A DNA stretch of 64,000 nucleotides from Loxodes magnus (GCA_946699065.1 CAMPDV010002009.1:1-64000), one strand, 5' to 3'. Numbered from the stretch's first letter, positions 28,657 through 43,010 are shown. The notes: generated from the letters alone by a model not told the origin. Program-made: numbers and translations.

Positions 28657-29140
28657 TTGCTACACTCCGCTTTTGTAACTTTGAATGGAAACAACCAAAC
28701 TTAGAATGATCGCGAGAAGTTTTTACATTTTTTAGAAAAAACGAATGTTCTGCTTATATATCATATTTTAGTAATCGTTTTTTTATTAGTTTTTTTACAA
28801 TAGCATTGGGGTTTTATTTTTCAGTGAAAAACTGATATATAATTTTTAAATACCATATCTCTCTTCAGTAACAAATCTATAAAAATGATAAGTTTAACCG
28901 ATATCGTAATAAAGTTGATAGATATAATTAAGTCTCGGAAATTTCTGAACATTTAATAAGTCTTGGATATAAAGTAAGTCTAGGATATTTTTGACTGCAT
29001 ATTATATATCAATGAGTTCCAATTAAAATACTTAATTGCAATAAATTTTAATTACATCTTGAAAGACAAGATTTTACATTATATTTAAATGAGTAAAAAA
29101 GAGATTAAGAGTAAAAAAAATAAATAAAAAAGTTGTATTC

Positions 29141-30097
29141 TCAATCAAACTAGTAATCATAATAACTGTAACTTAATTTTTCTGCATAATCGTAATTTGG
29201 TTGGTCATCATAGTAATAATATGATGGTGGTACTGAATAATCGTAACTATAGATATAAACAGGTGATTCTGATTTCTCTAATAAAGAATCGTAGTAATAA
29301 TAGGGTGCCTGTGCATAACTATAAGGTCTTTCTGATTTTTGTAAGAATGAATCATAGTAATAATATGACTAAGAATAGGCATAAATATCTGATTTCTCTA
29401 GTAAGGAATCATAGTAGTAATAAGGTGCTTGTGCATAACTATATGGTTTTTCTGATTTTTGTAAGAATGAATCATAATAGTAATATGATGGTGCCTGTGA
29501 GTAACTATAAGGTCTTTCTGACTTTTATAAGAGTGAATCATAATAGTAATAGGGTACCTATGCATAACTATAAGGTCTTTCTGATTTTTGTAAGAATGAA
29601 TCATAATAATAATATGATGGTGCCTGTGAGTAACTATAAGGTCTTTCTGACTTTTCTAAGAGTGAATCATAGTAGTAATAAGGTGCATAACTATAAGCAT
29701 CTGATGAGAGAGAATCATAATAATAATATGATTAGTCGTAACTATAGGGGGAATCATACTAGTAATAAGCATAGGGTTTTAATGATTTTTGTATGAATGA
29801 ATCATAATAGTAATAAGATGGTTATGCAGTATAAGCATCTGATGAGAGAGAATCATAAACATAGGGACTTTCGAGTGAATCATAATAGTAATAAGATGAT
29901 TAGGCAGTATAATCGTAAGCATCCGATGAGAGAGAATCATAAACATAGGGACTTTCGAGTGAATTGTAATAATAATATGATGGACTTGTGGTATAATCGT
30001 AGTTGTAGACGTAAACAGCTTTATCAGTCTCATAAGGTTATACATAATCATAACTAGCAAGTGAGTCATAATAGCTATATTGATTCTTTTGTAACAT
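29141..30097 (-). CDS. YYYYDS-repeat protein, array copy 20 (318 aa)
   Basis: Intact one-module form. The base just before its ATG is T instead of A. From the spacer upstream of this gene to that of copy 25, units carry aatctttttttt in place of aatcgttttttt. Confidence 0.8.
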
Positions 30098-30581
30098 ATG
30101 CTACACTCCGCTTTTGTAACTTTGAATGGAAACAACCAAACTTAGAATGATCGCGAGAAGTTTTTACATTTTTTAGAAAAAACGAATGTTCTGCTTATAT
30201 ATCATATTTTAGTAATCTTTTTTTTATTAGTTTTTTTACAATAGCATTGGGGTTTTATTTTTCAGTGAAAAACTGATATATAATTTTTAAATACCATATC
30301 TCTCTTCAGTAACAAATCTATAAAAATGATAAGTTTAACCGATATCGTAATAAAGTTGATAGATATAATTAAGTCTCGGAAATTTCTGAACATTTAATAA
30401 GTCTTGGATATAAAGTAAGTCTAGGATATTTTTGACTGCATATTATATATCAATGAGTTCCAATTAAAATACTTAATTGCAATAAATTTTAATTACATCT
30501 TGAAAGACAAGATTTTACATTATATTTAAATGAGTAAAAAAGAGATTAAGAGTAAAAAAAATAAATAAAAAAGTTGTATTC

Positions 30582-31568
30582 TCAATCAAACTAGTAATCA
30601 TAATAACTGTAACTTAATTTTTCTGCATAATCGTAATTTGGTTGGTCATCATAGTAATAATATGATGGTGGTACTGAATAATCGTAACTATAGATATAAA
30701 CAGGTGATTCTGATTTCTCTAATAAAGAATCGTAGTAATAATAGGGTGCCTGTGCATAACTATAAGGTCTTTCTGATTTTTGTAAGAATGAATCATAGTA
30801 ATAATATGACTAAGAATAGGCATAAATATCTGATTTCTCTAGTAAGGAATCATAGTAGTAATAAGGTGCTTGTGCATAACTATATGGTTTTTCTGATTTT
30901 TGTAAGAATGAATCATAATAGTAATATGATGGTGCCTGTGAGTAACTATAAGGTCTTTCTGACTTTTATAAGAGTGAATCATAATAGTAATAGGGTACCT
31001 ATGCATAACTATAAGGTCTTTCTGATTTTTGTAAGAATGAATCATAATAATAATATGATGGTGCCTGTGAGTAACTATAAGGTCTTTCTGACTTTTCTAA
31101 GAGTGAATCATAGTAGTAATAAGGTGCATAACTATAAGCATCTGATGAGAGAGAATCATAATAATAATATGATGGTGCCTGTGAGTAACTATAAGGTCTT
31201 TCTGACTTTTCTAAGAGTGAATCATAGTAGTAATAAGGTGCATAACTATAAGCATCTGATGAGAGAGAATCATAATAATAATATGATTAGTCGTAACTAT
31301 AGGGGGAATCATACTAGTAATAAGCATAGGGTTTTAATGATTTTTGTATGAATGAATCATAATAGTAATAAGATGGTTATGCAGTATAAGCATCTGATGA
31401 GAGAGAATCATAAACATAGGGACTTTCGAGTGAATTGTAATAATAATATGATGGACTTGTGGTATAATCGTAGTTGTAGACGTAAACAGCTTTATCAGTC
31501 TCATAAGGTTATACATAATCATAACTAGCAAGTGAGTCATAATAGCTATATTGATTCTTTTGTAACAT
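30582..31568 (-). CDS. YYYYDS-repeat protein, array copy 21 (328 aa)
   Basis: Intact, but one N-terminal 28-residue module is missing. The deletion is separate from the copy 11-13 form, since both 38-residue modules are kept. Confidence 0.8.
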
Positions 31569-32052
31569 TTGCTACACTCCGCTTTTGTAACTTTGAATGG
31601 AAACAACCAAACTTAGAATGATCGCGAGAAGTTTTTACATTTTTTAGAAAAAACGAATGTTCTGCTTATATATCATATTTTAGTAATCTTTTTTTTATTA
31701 GTTTTTTTACAATAGCATTGGGGTTTTATTTTTCAGTGAAAAACTGATATATAATTTTTAAATACCATATCTCTCTTCAGTAACAAATCTATAAAAATGA
31801 TAAGTTTAACCGATATCGTAATAAAGTTGATAGATATAATTAAGTCTCGGAAATTTCTGAACATTTAATAAGTCTTGGATATAAAGTAAGTCTAGGATAT
31901 TTTTGACTGCATATTATATATCAATGAGTTCCAATTAAAATACTTAATTGCAATAAATTTTAATTACATCTTGAAAGACAAGATTTTACATTATATTTAA
32001 ATGAGTAAAAAAGAGATTAAGAGTAAAAAAAATAAATAAAAAAGTTGTATTC

Positions 32053-33123
32053 TCAATCAAACTAGTAATCATAATAACTGTAACTTAATTTTTCTGCATA
32101 ATCGTAATTTGGTTGGTCATCATAGTAATAATATGATGGTGGTACTGAATAATCGTAACTATAGATATAAACAGGTGATTCTGATTTCTCTAATAAAGAA
32201 TCGTAGTAATAATAGGGTGCCTGTGCATAACTATAAGGTCTTTCTGATTTTTGTAAGAATGAATCATAGTAATAATATGACTAAGAATAGGCATAAATAT
32301 CTGATTTCTCTAGTAAGGAATCATAGTAGTAATAAGGTGCTTGTGCATAACTATATGGTTTTTCTGATTTTTGTAAGAATGAATCATAATAGTAATATGA
32401 TGGTGCCTGTGAGTAACTATAAGGTCTTTCTGACTTTTATAAGAGTGAATCATAATAGTAATAGGGTACCTATGCATAACTATAAGGTCTTTCTGATTTT
32501 TGTAAGAATGAATCATAATAATAATATGATGGTGCCTGTGAGTAACTATAAGGTCTTTCTGACTTTTCTAAGAGTGAATCATAGTAGTAATAAGGTGCAT
32601 AACTATAAGCATCTGATGAGAGAGAATCATAATAATAATATGATGGTGCCTGTGAGTAACTATAAGGTCTTTCTGACTTTTCTAAGAGTGAATCATAGTA
32701 GTAATAAGGTGCATAACTATAAGCATCTGATGAGAGAGAATCATAATAATAATATGATTAGTCGTAACTATAGGGGGAATCATACTAGTAATAAGCATAG
32801 GGTTTTAATGATTTTTGTATGAATGAATCATAATAGTAATAAGATGGTTATGCAGTATAAGCATCTGATGAGAGAGAATCATAAACATAGGGACTTTCGA
32901 GTGAATCATAATAGTAATAAGATGATTAGGCAGTATAATCGTAAGCATCCGATGAGAGAGAATCATAAACATAGGGACTTTCGAGTGAATTGTAATAATA
33001 ATATGATGGACTTGTGGTATAATCGTAGTTGTAGACGTAAACAGCTTTATCAGTCTCATAAGGTTATACATAATCATAACTAGCAAGTGAGTCATAATAG
33101 CTATATTGATTCTTTTGTAACAT
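32053..33123 (-). CDS. YYYYDS-repeat protein, array copy 22 (356 aa)
   Basis: Intact. Its upstream spacer has a T-run one base short and ctgaaaattt in place of ctgaacattt. Confidence 0.8.
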
Positions 33124-33606
33124 TTGCTACACTCCGCTTTTGTAACTTTGAATGGAAACAACCAAACTTAGAATGATCGCGAGAAGTTTTTACATTTTTA
33201 GAAAAAACGAATGTTCTGCTTATATATCATATTTTAGTAATCTTTTTTTTATTAGTTTTTTTACAATAGCATTGGGGTTTTATTTTTCAGTGAAAAACTG
33301 ATATATAATTTTTAAATACCATATCTCTCTTCAGTAACAAATCTATAAAAATGATAAGTTTAACCGATATCGTAATAAAGTTGATAGATATAATTAAGTC
33401 TCGGAAATTTCTGAAAATTTAATAAGTCTTGGATATAAAGTAAGTCTAGGATATTTTTGACTGCATATTATATATCAATGAGTTCCAATTAAAATACTTA
33501 ATTGCAATAAATTTTAATTACATCTTGAAAGACAAGATTTTACATTATATTTAAATGAGTAAAAAAGAGATTAAGAGTAAAAAAAATAAATAAAAAAGTT
33601 GTATTC

Positions 33607-34677
33607 TCAATCAAACTAGTAATCATAATAACTGTAACTTAATTTTTCTGCATAATCGTAATTTGGTTGGTCATCATAGTAATAATATGATGGTGGTACT
33701 GAATAATCGTAACTATAGATATAAACAGGTGATTCTGATTTCTCTAATAAAGAATCGTAGTAATAATAGGGTGCCTGTGCATAACTATAAGGTCTTTCTG
33801 ATTTTTGTAAGAATGAATCATAGTAATAATATGACTAAGAATAGGCATAAATATCTGATTTCTCTAGTAAGGAATCATAGTAGTAATAAGGTGCTTGTGC
33901 ATAACTATATGGTTTTTCTGATTTTTGTAAGAATGAATCATAATAGTAATATGATGGTGCCTGTGAGTAACTATAAGGTCTTTCTGACTTTTATAAGAGT
34001 GAATCATAATAGTAATAGGGTACCTATGCATAACTATAAGGTCTTTCTGATTTTTGTAAGAATGAATCATAATAATAATATGATGGTGCCTGTGAGTAAC
34101 TATAAGGTCTTTCTGACTTTTCTAAGAGTGAATCATAGTAGTAATAAGGTGCATAACTATAAGCATCTGATGAGAGAGAATCATAATAATAATATGATGG
34201 TGCCTGTGAGTAACTATAAGGTCTTTCTGACTTTTCTAAGAGTGAATCATAGTAGTAATAAGGTGCATAACTATAAGCATCTGATGAGAGAGAATCATAA
34301 TAATAATATGATTAGTCGTAACTATAGGGGGAATCATACTAGTAATAAGCATAGGGTTTTAATGATTTTTGTATGAATGAATCATAATAGTAATAAGATG
34401 GTTATGCAGTATAAGCATCTGATGAGAGAGAATCATAAACATAGGGACTTTCGAGTGAATCATAATAGTAATAAGATGATTAGGCAGTATAATCGTAAGC
34501 ATCCGATGAGAGAGAATCATAAACATAGGGACTTTCGAGTGAATTGTAATAATAATATGATGGACTTGTGGTATAATCGTAGTTGTAGACGTAAACAGCT
34601 TTATCAGTCTCATAAGGTTATACATAATCATAACTAGCAAGTGAGTCATAATAGCTATATTGATTCTTTTGTAACAT
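33607..34677 (-). CDS. YYYYDS-repeat protein, array copy 23 (356 aa)
   Basis: Intact, reference module order; the upstream spacer keeps ctgaacattt. Confidence 0.8.
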
Positions 34678-35162
34678 TTGCTACACTCCGCTTTTGTAAC
34701 TTTGAATGGAAACAACCAAACTTAGAATGATCGCGAGAAGTTTTTACATTTTTTAGAAAAAACGAATGTTCTGCTTATATATCATATTTTAGTAATCTTT
34801 TTTTTATTAGTTTTTTTACAATAGCATTGGGGTTTTATTTTTCAGTGAAAAACTGATATATAATTTTTAAATACCATATCTCTCTTCAGTAACAAATCTA
34901 TAAAAATGATAAGTTTAACCGATATCGTAATAAAGTTGATAGATATAATTAAGTCTCGGAAATTTCTGAACATTTAATAAGTCTTGGATATAAAGTAAGT
35001 CTAGGATATTTTTTGACTGCATATTATATATCAATGAGTTCCAATTAAAATACTTAATTGCAATAAATTTTAATTACATCTTGAAAGACAAGATTTTACA
35101 TTATATTTAAATGAGTAAAAAAGAGATTAAGAGTAAAAAAAATAAATAAAAAAGTTGTATTC

Positions 35163-36371
35163 TCAATCAAACTAGTAATCATAATAACTGTAACTTAATT
35201 TTTCTGCATAATCGTAATTTGGTTGGTCATCATAGTAATAATATGATGGTGGTACTGAATAATCGTAACTATAGATATAAACAGGTGATTCTGATTTCTC
35301 TAATAAAGAATCGTAGTAATAATAGGGTGCCTGTGCATAACTATAAGGTCTTTCTGATTTTTGTAAGAATGAATCATAGTAATAATATGACTAAGAATAG
35401 GCATAAATATCTGATTTCTCTAGTAAGGAATCATAGTAGTAATAAGGTGCTTGTGCATAACTATATGGTTTTTCTGATTTTTGTAAGAATGAATCATAAT
35501 AGTAATATGATGGTGCCTGTGAGTAACTATAAGGTCTTTCTGACTTTTATAAGAGTGAATCATAATAGTAATAGGGTACCTATGCATAACTATAAGGTCT
35601 TTCTGATTTTTGTAAGAATGAATCATAATAATAATATGATGGTGCCTGTGAGTAACTATAAGGTCTTTCTGACTTTTCTAAGAGTGAATCATAGTAGTAA
35701 TAAGGTGCATAACTATAAGCATCTGATGAGAGAGAATCATAATAATAATATGATGGTGCCTGTGAGTAACTATAAGGTCTTTCTGACTTTTCTAAGAGTG
35801 AATCATAGTAGTAATAAGGTGCATAACTATAAGCATCTGATGAGAGAGAATCATAATAATAATATGATTAGTCGTAACTATAGGGGGAATCATACTAGTA
35901 ATAAGCATAGGGTTTTAATGATTTTTGTATGAATGAATCATAATAGTAATAAGATGGTTATGCAGTATAAGCATCTGATGAGAGAGAATCATAATAATAA
36001 TATGATTAGTCGTAACTATAGGGGGAATCATACTAGTAATAAGCATAGGGTTTTAATGATTTTTGTATGAATGAATCATAATAGTAATAAGATGGTTATG
36101 CAGTATAAGCATCTGATGAGAGAGAATCATAAACATAGGGACTTTCGAGTGAATCATAATAGTAATAAGATGATTAGGCAGTATAATCGTAAGCATCCGA
36201 TGAGAGAGAATCATAAACATAGGGACTTTCGAGTGAATTGTAATAATAATATGATGGACTTGTGGTATAATCGTAGTTGTAGACGTAAACAGCTTTATCA
36301 GTCTCATAAGGTTATACATAATCATAACTAGCAAGTGAGTCATAATAGCTATATTGATTCTTTTGTAACAT
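35163..36371 (-). CDS. YYYYDS-repeat protein, array copy 24 (402 aa)
   Basis: Intact with a 46-residue in-frame duplication in the N-terminal third. The segment around SFIQKSLKPYAYYQYDS occurs twice (about 35,880-36,070), as from misaligned recombination at the repeated YYYYDSLSSDA motif. Confidence 0.8.
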
Positions 36372-36855
36372 TTGCTACACTCCGCTTTTGTAACTTTGAA
36401 TGGAAACAACCAAACTTAGAATGATCGCGAGAAGTTTTTACATTTTTTAGAAAAAACGAATGTTCTGCTTATATATCATATTTTAGTAATCTTTTTTTTA
36501 TTAGTTTTTTTACAATAGCATTGGGGTTTTATTTTTCAGTGAAAAACTGATATATAATTTTTAAATACCATATCTCTCTTCAGTAACAAATCTATAAAAA
36601 TGATAAGTTTAACCGATATCGTAATAAAGTTGATAGATATAATTAAGTCTCGGAAATTTCTGAAAATTTAATAAGTCTTGGATATAAAGTAAGTCTAGGA
36701 TATTTTTGACTGCATATTATATATCAATGAGTTCCAATTAAAATACTTAATTGCAATAAATTTTAATTACATCTTGAAAGACAAGATTTTACATTATATT
36801 TAAATGAGTAAAAAAGAGATTAAGAGTAAAAAAAATAAATAAAAAAGTTGTATTC

Positions 36856-37926
36856 TCAATCAAACTAGTAATCATAATAACTGTAACTTAATTTTTCTGC
36901 ATAATCGTAATTTGGTTGGTCATCATAGTAATAATATGATGGTGGTACTGAATAATCGTAACTATAGATATAAACAGGTGATTCTGATTTCTCTAATAAA
37001 GAATCGTAGTAATAATAGGGTGCCTGTGCATAACTATAAGGTCTTTCTGATTTTTGTAAGAATGAATCATAGTAATAATATGACTAAGAATAGGCATAAA
37101 TATCTGATTTCTCTAGTAAGGAATCATAGTAGTAATAAGGTGCTTGTGCATAACTATATGGTTTTTCTGATTTTTGTAAGAATGAATCATAATAGTAATA
37201 TGATGGTGCCTGTGAGTAACTATAAGGTCTTTCTGACTTTTATAAGAGTGAATCATAATAGTAATAGGGTACCTATGCATAACTATAAGGTCTTTCTGAT
37301 TTTTGTAAGAATGAATCATAATAATAATATGATGGTGCCTGTGAGTAACTATAAGGTCTTTCTGACTTTTCTAAGAGTGAATCATAGTAGTAATAAGGTG
37401 CATAACTATAAGCATCTGATGAGAGAGAATCATAATAATAATATGATGGTGCCTGTGAGTAACTATAAGGTCTTTCTGACTTTTCTAAGAGTGAATCATA
37501 GTAGTAATAAGGTGCATAACTATAAGCATCTGATGAGAGAGAATCATAATAATAATATGATTAGTCGTAACTATAGGGGGAATCATACTAGTAATAAGCA
37601 TAGGGTTTTAATGATTTTTGTATGAATGAATCATAATAGTAATAAGATGGTTATGCAGTATAAGCATCTGATGAGAGAGAATCATAAACATAGGGACTTT
37701 CGAGTGAATCATAATAGTAATAAGATGATTAGGCAGTATAATCGTAAGCATCCGATGAGAGAGAATCATAAACATAGGGACTTTCGAGTGAATTGTAATA
37801 ATAATATGATGGACTTGTGGTATAATCGTAGTTGTAGACGTAAACAGCTTTATCAGTCTCATAAGGTTATACATAATCATAACTAGCAAGTGAGTCATAA
37901 TAGCTATATTGATTCTTTTGTAACAT
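36856..37926 (-). CDS. YYYYDS-repeat protein, array copy 25 (356 aa)
   Basis: Intact, reference module order; the upstream spacer has ctgaaaattt. Confidence 0.8.
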
Positions 37927-38410
37927 TTGCTACACTCCGCTTTTGTAACTTTGAATGGAAACAACCAAACTTAGAATGATCGCGAGAAGTTTTTACATTT
38001 TTTAGAAAAAACGAATGTTCTGCTTATATATCATATTTTAGTAATCTTTTTTTTATTAGTTTTTTTACAATAGCATTGGGGTTTTATTTTTCAGTGAAAA
38101 ACTGATATATAATTTTTAAATACCATATCTCTCTTCAGTAACAAATCTATAAAAATGATAAGTTTAACCGATATCGTAATAAAGTTGATAGATATAATTA
38201 AGTCTCGGAAATTTCTGAAAATTTAATAAGTCTTGGATATAAAGTAAGTCTAGGATATTTTTGACTGCATATTATATATCAATGAGTTCCAATTAAAATA
38301 CTTAATTGCAATAAATTTTAATTACATCTTGAAAGACAAGATTTTACATTATATTTAAATGAGTAAAAAAGAGATTAAGAGTAAAAAAAATAAATAAAAA
38401 AGTTGTATTC

Positions 38411-39478
38411 TCAATCAAACTAGTAATCATAATAACTGTAACTTAATTTTTCTGCATAATCGTAATTTGGTTGGTCATCATAGTAATAATATGATGGTGG
38501 TACTGAATAATCGTAACTATAGATATAAACAGGTGATTCTGATTTCTCTAATAAAGAATCGTAGTAATAATAGGGTGCCTGTGCATAACTATAAGGTCTT
38601 TCTGATTTTTGTAAGAATGAATCATAGTAATAATATGACTAAGAATAGGCATAAATATCTGATTTCTCTAGTAAGGAATCATAGTAGTAATAAGGTGCTT
38701 GTGCATAACTATATGGTTTTTCTGATTTTTGTAAGAATGAATAATAATAGTAATATGCGTAATCATAGGCGTAAATAGCTTTATCTGATTTTTCCAAAAG
38801 GGAATCATAATAGTAATAGGGTACCTATGCATAACTATAAGGTCTTTCTGATTTTTGTAAGAATGAATCATAATAATAATATGATGGTGCCTGTGAGTAA
38901 CTATAAGGTCTTTCTGACTTTTCTAAGAGTGAATCATAGTAGTAATAAGGTGCATAACTATAAGCATCTGATGAGAGAGAATCATAATAATAATATGATG
39001 GTGCCTGTGAGTAACTATAAGGTCTTTCTGACTTTTCTAAGAGTGAATCATAGTAGTAATAAGGTGCATAACTATAAGCATCTGATGAGAGAGAATCATA
39101 ATAATAATATGATTAGTCGTAACTATAGGGGGAATCATACTAGTAATAAGCATAGGGTTTTAATGATTTTTGTATGAATGAATCATAATAGTAATAAGAT
39201 GGTTATGCAGTATAAGCATCTGATGAGAGAGAATCATAAACATAGGGACTTTCGAGTGAATCATAATAGTAATAAGATGATTAGGCAGTATAATCGTAAG
39301 CATCCGATGAGAGAGAATCATAAACATAGGGACTTTCGAGTGAATTGTAATAATAATATGATGGACTTGTGGTATAATCGTAGTTGTAGACGTAAACAGC
39401 TTTATCAGTCTCATAAGGTTATACATAATCATAACTAGCAAGTGAGTCATAATAGCTATATTGATTCTTTTGTAACAT
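38411..39478 (-). CDS. YYYYDS-repeat protein, array copy 26 (355 aa, divergent module)
   Basis: Intact. A central module reads DSLLEKSDKAIYAYDYAYY in place of the usual SERPYSYSQAPS type, one residue shorter. An adjacent Asp is Tyr. The new module resembles the N-terminal DKAVYVYNYDY stretch of the same protein. Confidence 0.8.
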
Positions 39479-39962
39479 TTGCTACACTCCGCTTTTGTAA
39501 CTTTGAATGGAAACAACCAAACTTAGAATGATCGCGAGAAGTTTTTACATTTTTTAGAAAAAACGAATGTTCTGCTTATATATCATATTTTAGTAATCGT
39601 TTTTTTATTAGTTTTTTTACAATAGCATTGGGGTTTTATTTTTCAGTGAAAAACTGATATATAATTTTTAAATACCATATCTCTCTTCAGTAACAAATCT
39701 ATAAAAATGATAAGTTTAACCGATATCGTAATAAAGTTGATAGATATAATTAAGTCTCGGAAATTTCTGAAAATTTAATAAGTCTTGGATATAAAGTAAG
39801 TCTAGGATATTTTTGACTGCATATTATATATCAATGAGTTCCAATTAAAATACTTAATTGCAATAAATTTTAATTACATCTTGAAAGACAAGATTTTACA
39901 TTATATTTAAATGAGTAAAAAAGAGATTAAGAGTAAAAAAAATAAATAAAAAAGTTGTATTC

Positions 39963-40916
39963 TCAATCAAACTAGTAATCATAATAACTGTAACTTAATT
40001 TTTCTGCATAATCGTAATTTGGTTGGTCATCATAGTAATAATATGATGGTGGTACTGAATAATCGTAACTATAGATATAAACAGGTGATTCTGATTTCTC
40101 TAATAAAGAATCGTAGTAATAATAGGGTGCCTGTGCATAACTATAAGGTCTTTCTGATTTTTGTAAGAATGAATCATAATAGTAATATGACTAAGAATAG
40201 GCATAAATATCTGATTTCTCTAGTAAGGAATCATAGTAGTAATAAGGTGCTTGTGCATAACTATATGGTTTTTCTGATTTTTGTAAGAATGAATCATAAT
40301 AGTAATATGCGTAATCATAGGCGTAAATAGCTTTATCTGATTTTTCCAAAATGGAATCATAATAGTAATAGGGTACCTATGCATAACTATAAGGTCTTTC
40401 TGATTTTTGTAAGAATGAATCATAATAATAATATGATGGTGCCTGTGAGTAACTATAAGGTCTTTCTGACTTTTCTAAGAGTGAATCATAGTAGTAATAA
40501 GGTGCATAACTATAAGCATCTGATGAGAGAGAATCATAATAATAATATGATTAGTCGTAACTATAGGGGGAATCATACTAGTAATAAGCATAGGGTTTTA
40601 ATGATTTTTGTATGAATGAATCATAATAGTAATAAGATGGTTATGCAGTATAAGCATCTGATGAGAGAGAATCATAAACATAGGGACTTTCGAGTGAATC
40701 ATAATAGTAATAAGATGATTAGGCAGTATAATCGTAAGCATCCGATGAGAGAGAATCATAAACATAGGGACTTTCGAGTGAATTGTAATAATAATATGAT
40801 GGACTTGTGGTATAATCGTAGTTGTAGACGTAAACAGCTTTATCAGTCTCATAAGGTTATACATAATCATAACTAGCAAGTGAGTCATAATAGCTATATT
40901 GATTCTTTTGTAACAT
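39963..40916 (-). CDS. YYYYDS-repeat protein, array copy 27 (317 aa, divergent module)
   Basis: Intact. Carries the DKAIYAYDYAYY module with DSILEKS in place of DSLLEKS, and only one 38-residue module. Confidence 0.8.
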
Positions 40917-41400
40917 TTGCTACACTCCGCTTTTGTAACTTTGAATGGAAACAACCAAACTTAGAATGATCGCGAGAAGTTTTTACATTTTTTAGAAAAA
41001 ACGAATGTTCTGCTTATATATCATATTTTAGTAATCGTTTTTTTATTAGTTTTTTTACAATAGCATTGGGGTTTTATTTTTCAGTGAAAAACTGATATAT
41101 AATTTTTAAATACCATATCTCTCTTCAGTAACAAATCTATAAAAATGATAAGTTTAACCGATATCGTAATAAAGTTGATAGATATAATTAAGTCTCGGAA
41201 ATTTCTGAAAATTTAATAAGTCTTGGATATAAAGTAAGTCTAGGATATTTTTGACTGCATATTATATATCAATGAGTTCCAATTAAAATACTTAATTGCA
41301 ATAAATTTTAATTACATCTTGAAAGACAAGATTTTACATTATATTTAAATGAGTAAAAAAGAGATTAAGAGTAAAAAAAATAAATAAAAAAGTTGTATTC

Positions 41401-42354
41401 TCAATCAAACTAGTAATCATAATAACTGTAACTTAATTTTTCTGCATAATCGTAATTTGGTTGGTCATCATAGTAATAATATGATGGTGGTACTGAATAA
41501 TCGTAACTATAGATATAAACAGGTGATTCTGATTTCTCTAATAAAGAATCGTAGTAATAATAGGGTGCCTGTGCATAACTATAAGGTCTTTCTGATTTTT
41601 GTAAGAATGAATCATAATAGTAATATGACTAAGAATAGGCATAAATATCTGATTTCTCTAGTAAGGAATCATAGTAGTAATAAGGTGCTTGTGCATAACT
41701 ATATGGTTTTTCTGATTTTTGTAAGAATGAATCATAATAGTAATATGCGTAATCATAGGCGTAAATAGCTTTATCTGATTTTTCCAAAATGGAATCATAA
41801 TAGTAATAGGGTACCTATGCATAACTATAAGGTCTTTCTGATTTTTGTAAGAATGAATCATAATAATAATATGATGGTGCCTGTGAGTAACTATAAGGTC
41901 TTTCTGACTTTTCTAAGAGTGAATCATAGTAGTAATAAGGTGCATAACTATAAGCATCTGATGAGAGAGAATCATAATAATAATATGATTAGTCGTAACT
42001 ATAGGGGGAATCATACTAGTAATAAGCATAGGGTTTTAATGATTTTTGTATGAATGAATCATAATAGTAATAAGATGGTTATGCAGTATAAGCATCTGAT
42101 GAGAGAGAATCATAAACATAGGGACTTTCGAGTGAATCATAATAGTAATAAGATGATTAGGCAGTATAATCGTAAGCATCCGATGAGAGAGAATCATAAA
42201 CATAGGGACTTTCGAGTGAATTGTAATAATAATATGATGGACTTGTGGTATAATCGTAGTTGTAGACGTAAACAGCTTTATCAGTCTCATAAGGTTATAC
42301 ATAATCATAACTAGCAAGTGAGTCATAATAGCTATATTGATTCTTTTGTAACAT
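41401..42354 (-). CDS. YYYYDS-repeat protein, array copy 28 (317 aa, divergent module)
   Basis: Practically a duplicate of copy 27; the last complete unit before the array edge. Its upstream spacer reverts to ctgaacattt. Confidence 0.8.
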
Positions 42355-42838
42355 TTGCTACACTCCGCTTTTGTAACTTTGAATGGAAACAACCAAACTT
42401 AGAATGATCGCGAGAAGTTTTTACATTTTTTAGAAAAAACGAATGTTCTGCTTATATATCATATTTTAGTAATCGTTTTTTTATTAGTTTTTTTACAATA
42501 GCATTGGGGTTTTATTTTTCAGTGAAAAACTGATATATAATTTTTAAATACCATATCTCTCTTCAGTAACAAATCTATAAAAATGATAAGTTTAACCGAT
42601 ATCGTAATAAAGTTGATAGATATAATTAAGTCTCGGAAATTTCTGAACATTTAATAAGTCTTGGATATAAAGTAAGTCTAGGATATTTTTGACTGCATAT
42701 TATATATCAATGAGTTCCAATTAAAATACTTAATTGCAATAAATTTTAATTACATCTTGAAAGACAAGATTTTACATTATATTTAAATGAGTAAAAAAGA
42801 GATTAAGAGTAAAAAAAATAAATAAAAAAGTTGTATTC

Positions 42839-43010
42839 TCAATCAAACTAGTAATCATAATAACTGTAACTTAATTTTTCTGCATAATCGTAATTTGGTT
42901 GGTCATCATAGTAATAATATGATGGTGGTACTGAATAATCGTAACTATAGATATAAACAGGTGATTCTGATTTCTCTAATAAAGAATCGTAGTAATAATA
43001 GGGTGCCTGT
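42839..43010 (-). pseudogene. Array copy 29, 3' fragment at the array edge
   Basis: Keeps only the last 57 codons, including the TGA. At 43,010 array sequence stops in the middle of a repeat module (gggtgcctgt, then unrelated DNA). By chance or otherwise, an in-frame ATG in the flanking DNA (43,054) would give a 71-residue chimera starting MKKVRKIQPRQKIGKQAPYY. Confidence 0.8.

Larger units (their letters stand above)
1..43010 (-). repeat. Head-to-tail tandem gene array, 27 full and 2 partial units
   Basis: The same gene plus spacer recurs in one orientation. Successive start codons (read on the minus strand) lie at 1125, 2795, 4349, 5790, 7345, 8899, 10454, 12010, 13565, 15363, 16721, 18081, 19438, 20994, 22550, 24105, 25660, 27101, 28656, 30097, 31568, 33123, 34677, 36371, 37926, 39478, 40916 and 42354. 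Unit length therefore varies from 1,357 to 1,798 bp, most often 1,554-1,556. Units are nearly identical, so homogenisation by unequal crossing-over or gene conversion is ongoing or very recent. The left edge lies outside the window. The right edge is sharp, at about 43,010. Single-base homopolymer differences between units could be real or could be long-read errors. Confidence 0.98.

Noticed and set aside
1..43010. Array as non-coding satellite DNA or CRISPR-like repeat
   Set aside because: Units of 1.4-1.8 kb each contain a long conserved reading frame, and there is no repeat-spacer pattern of CRISPR size.
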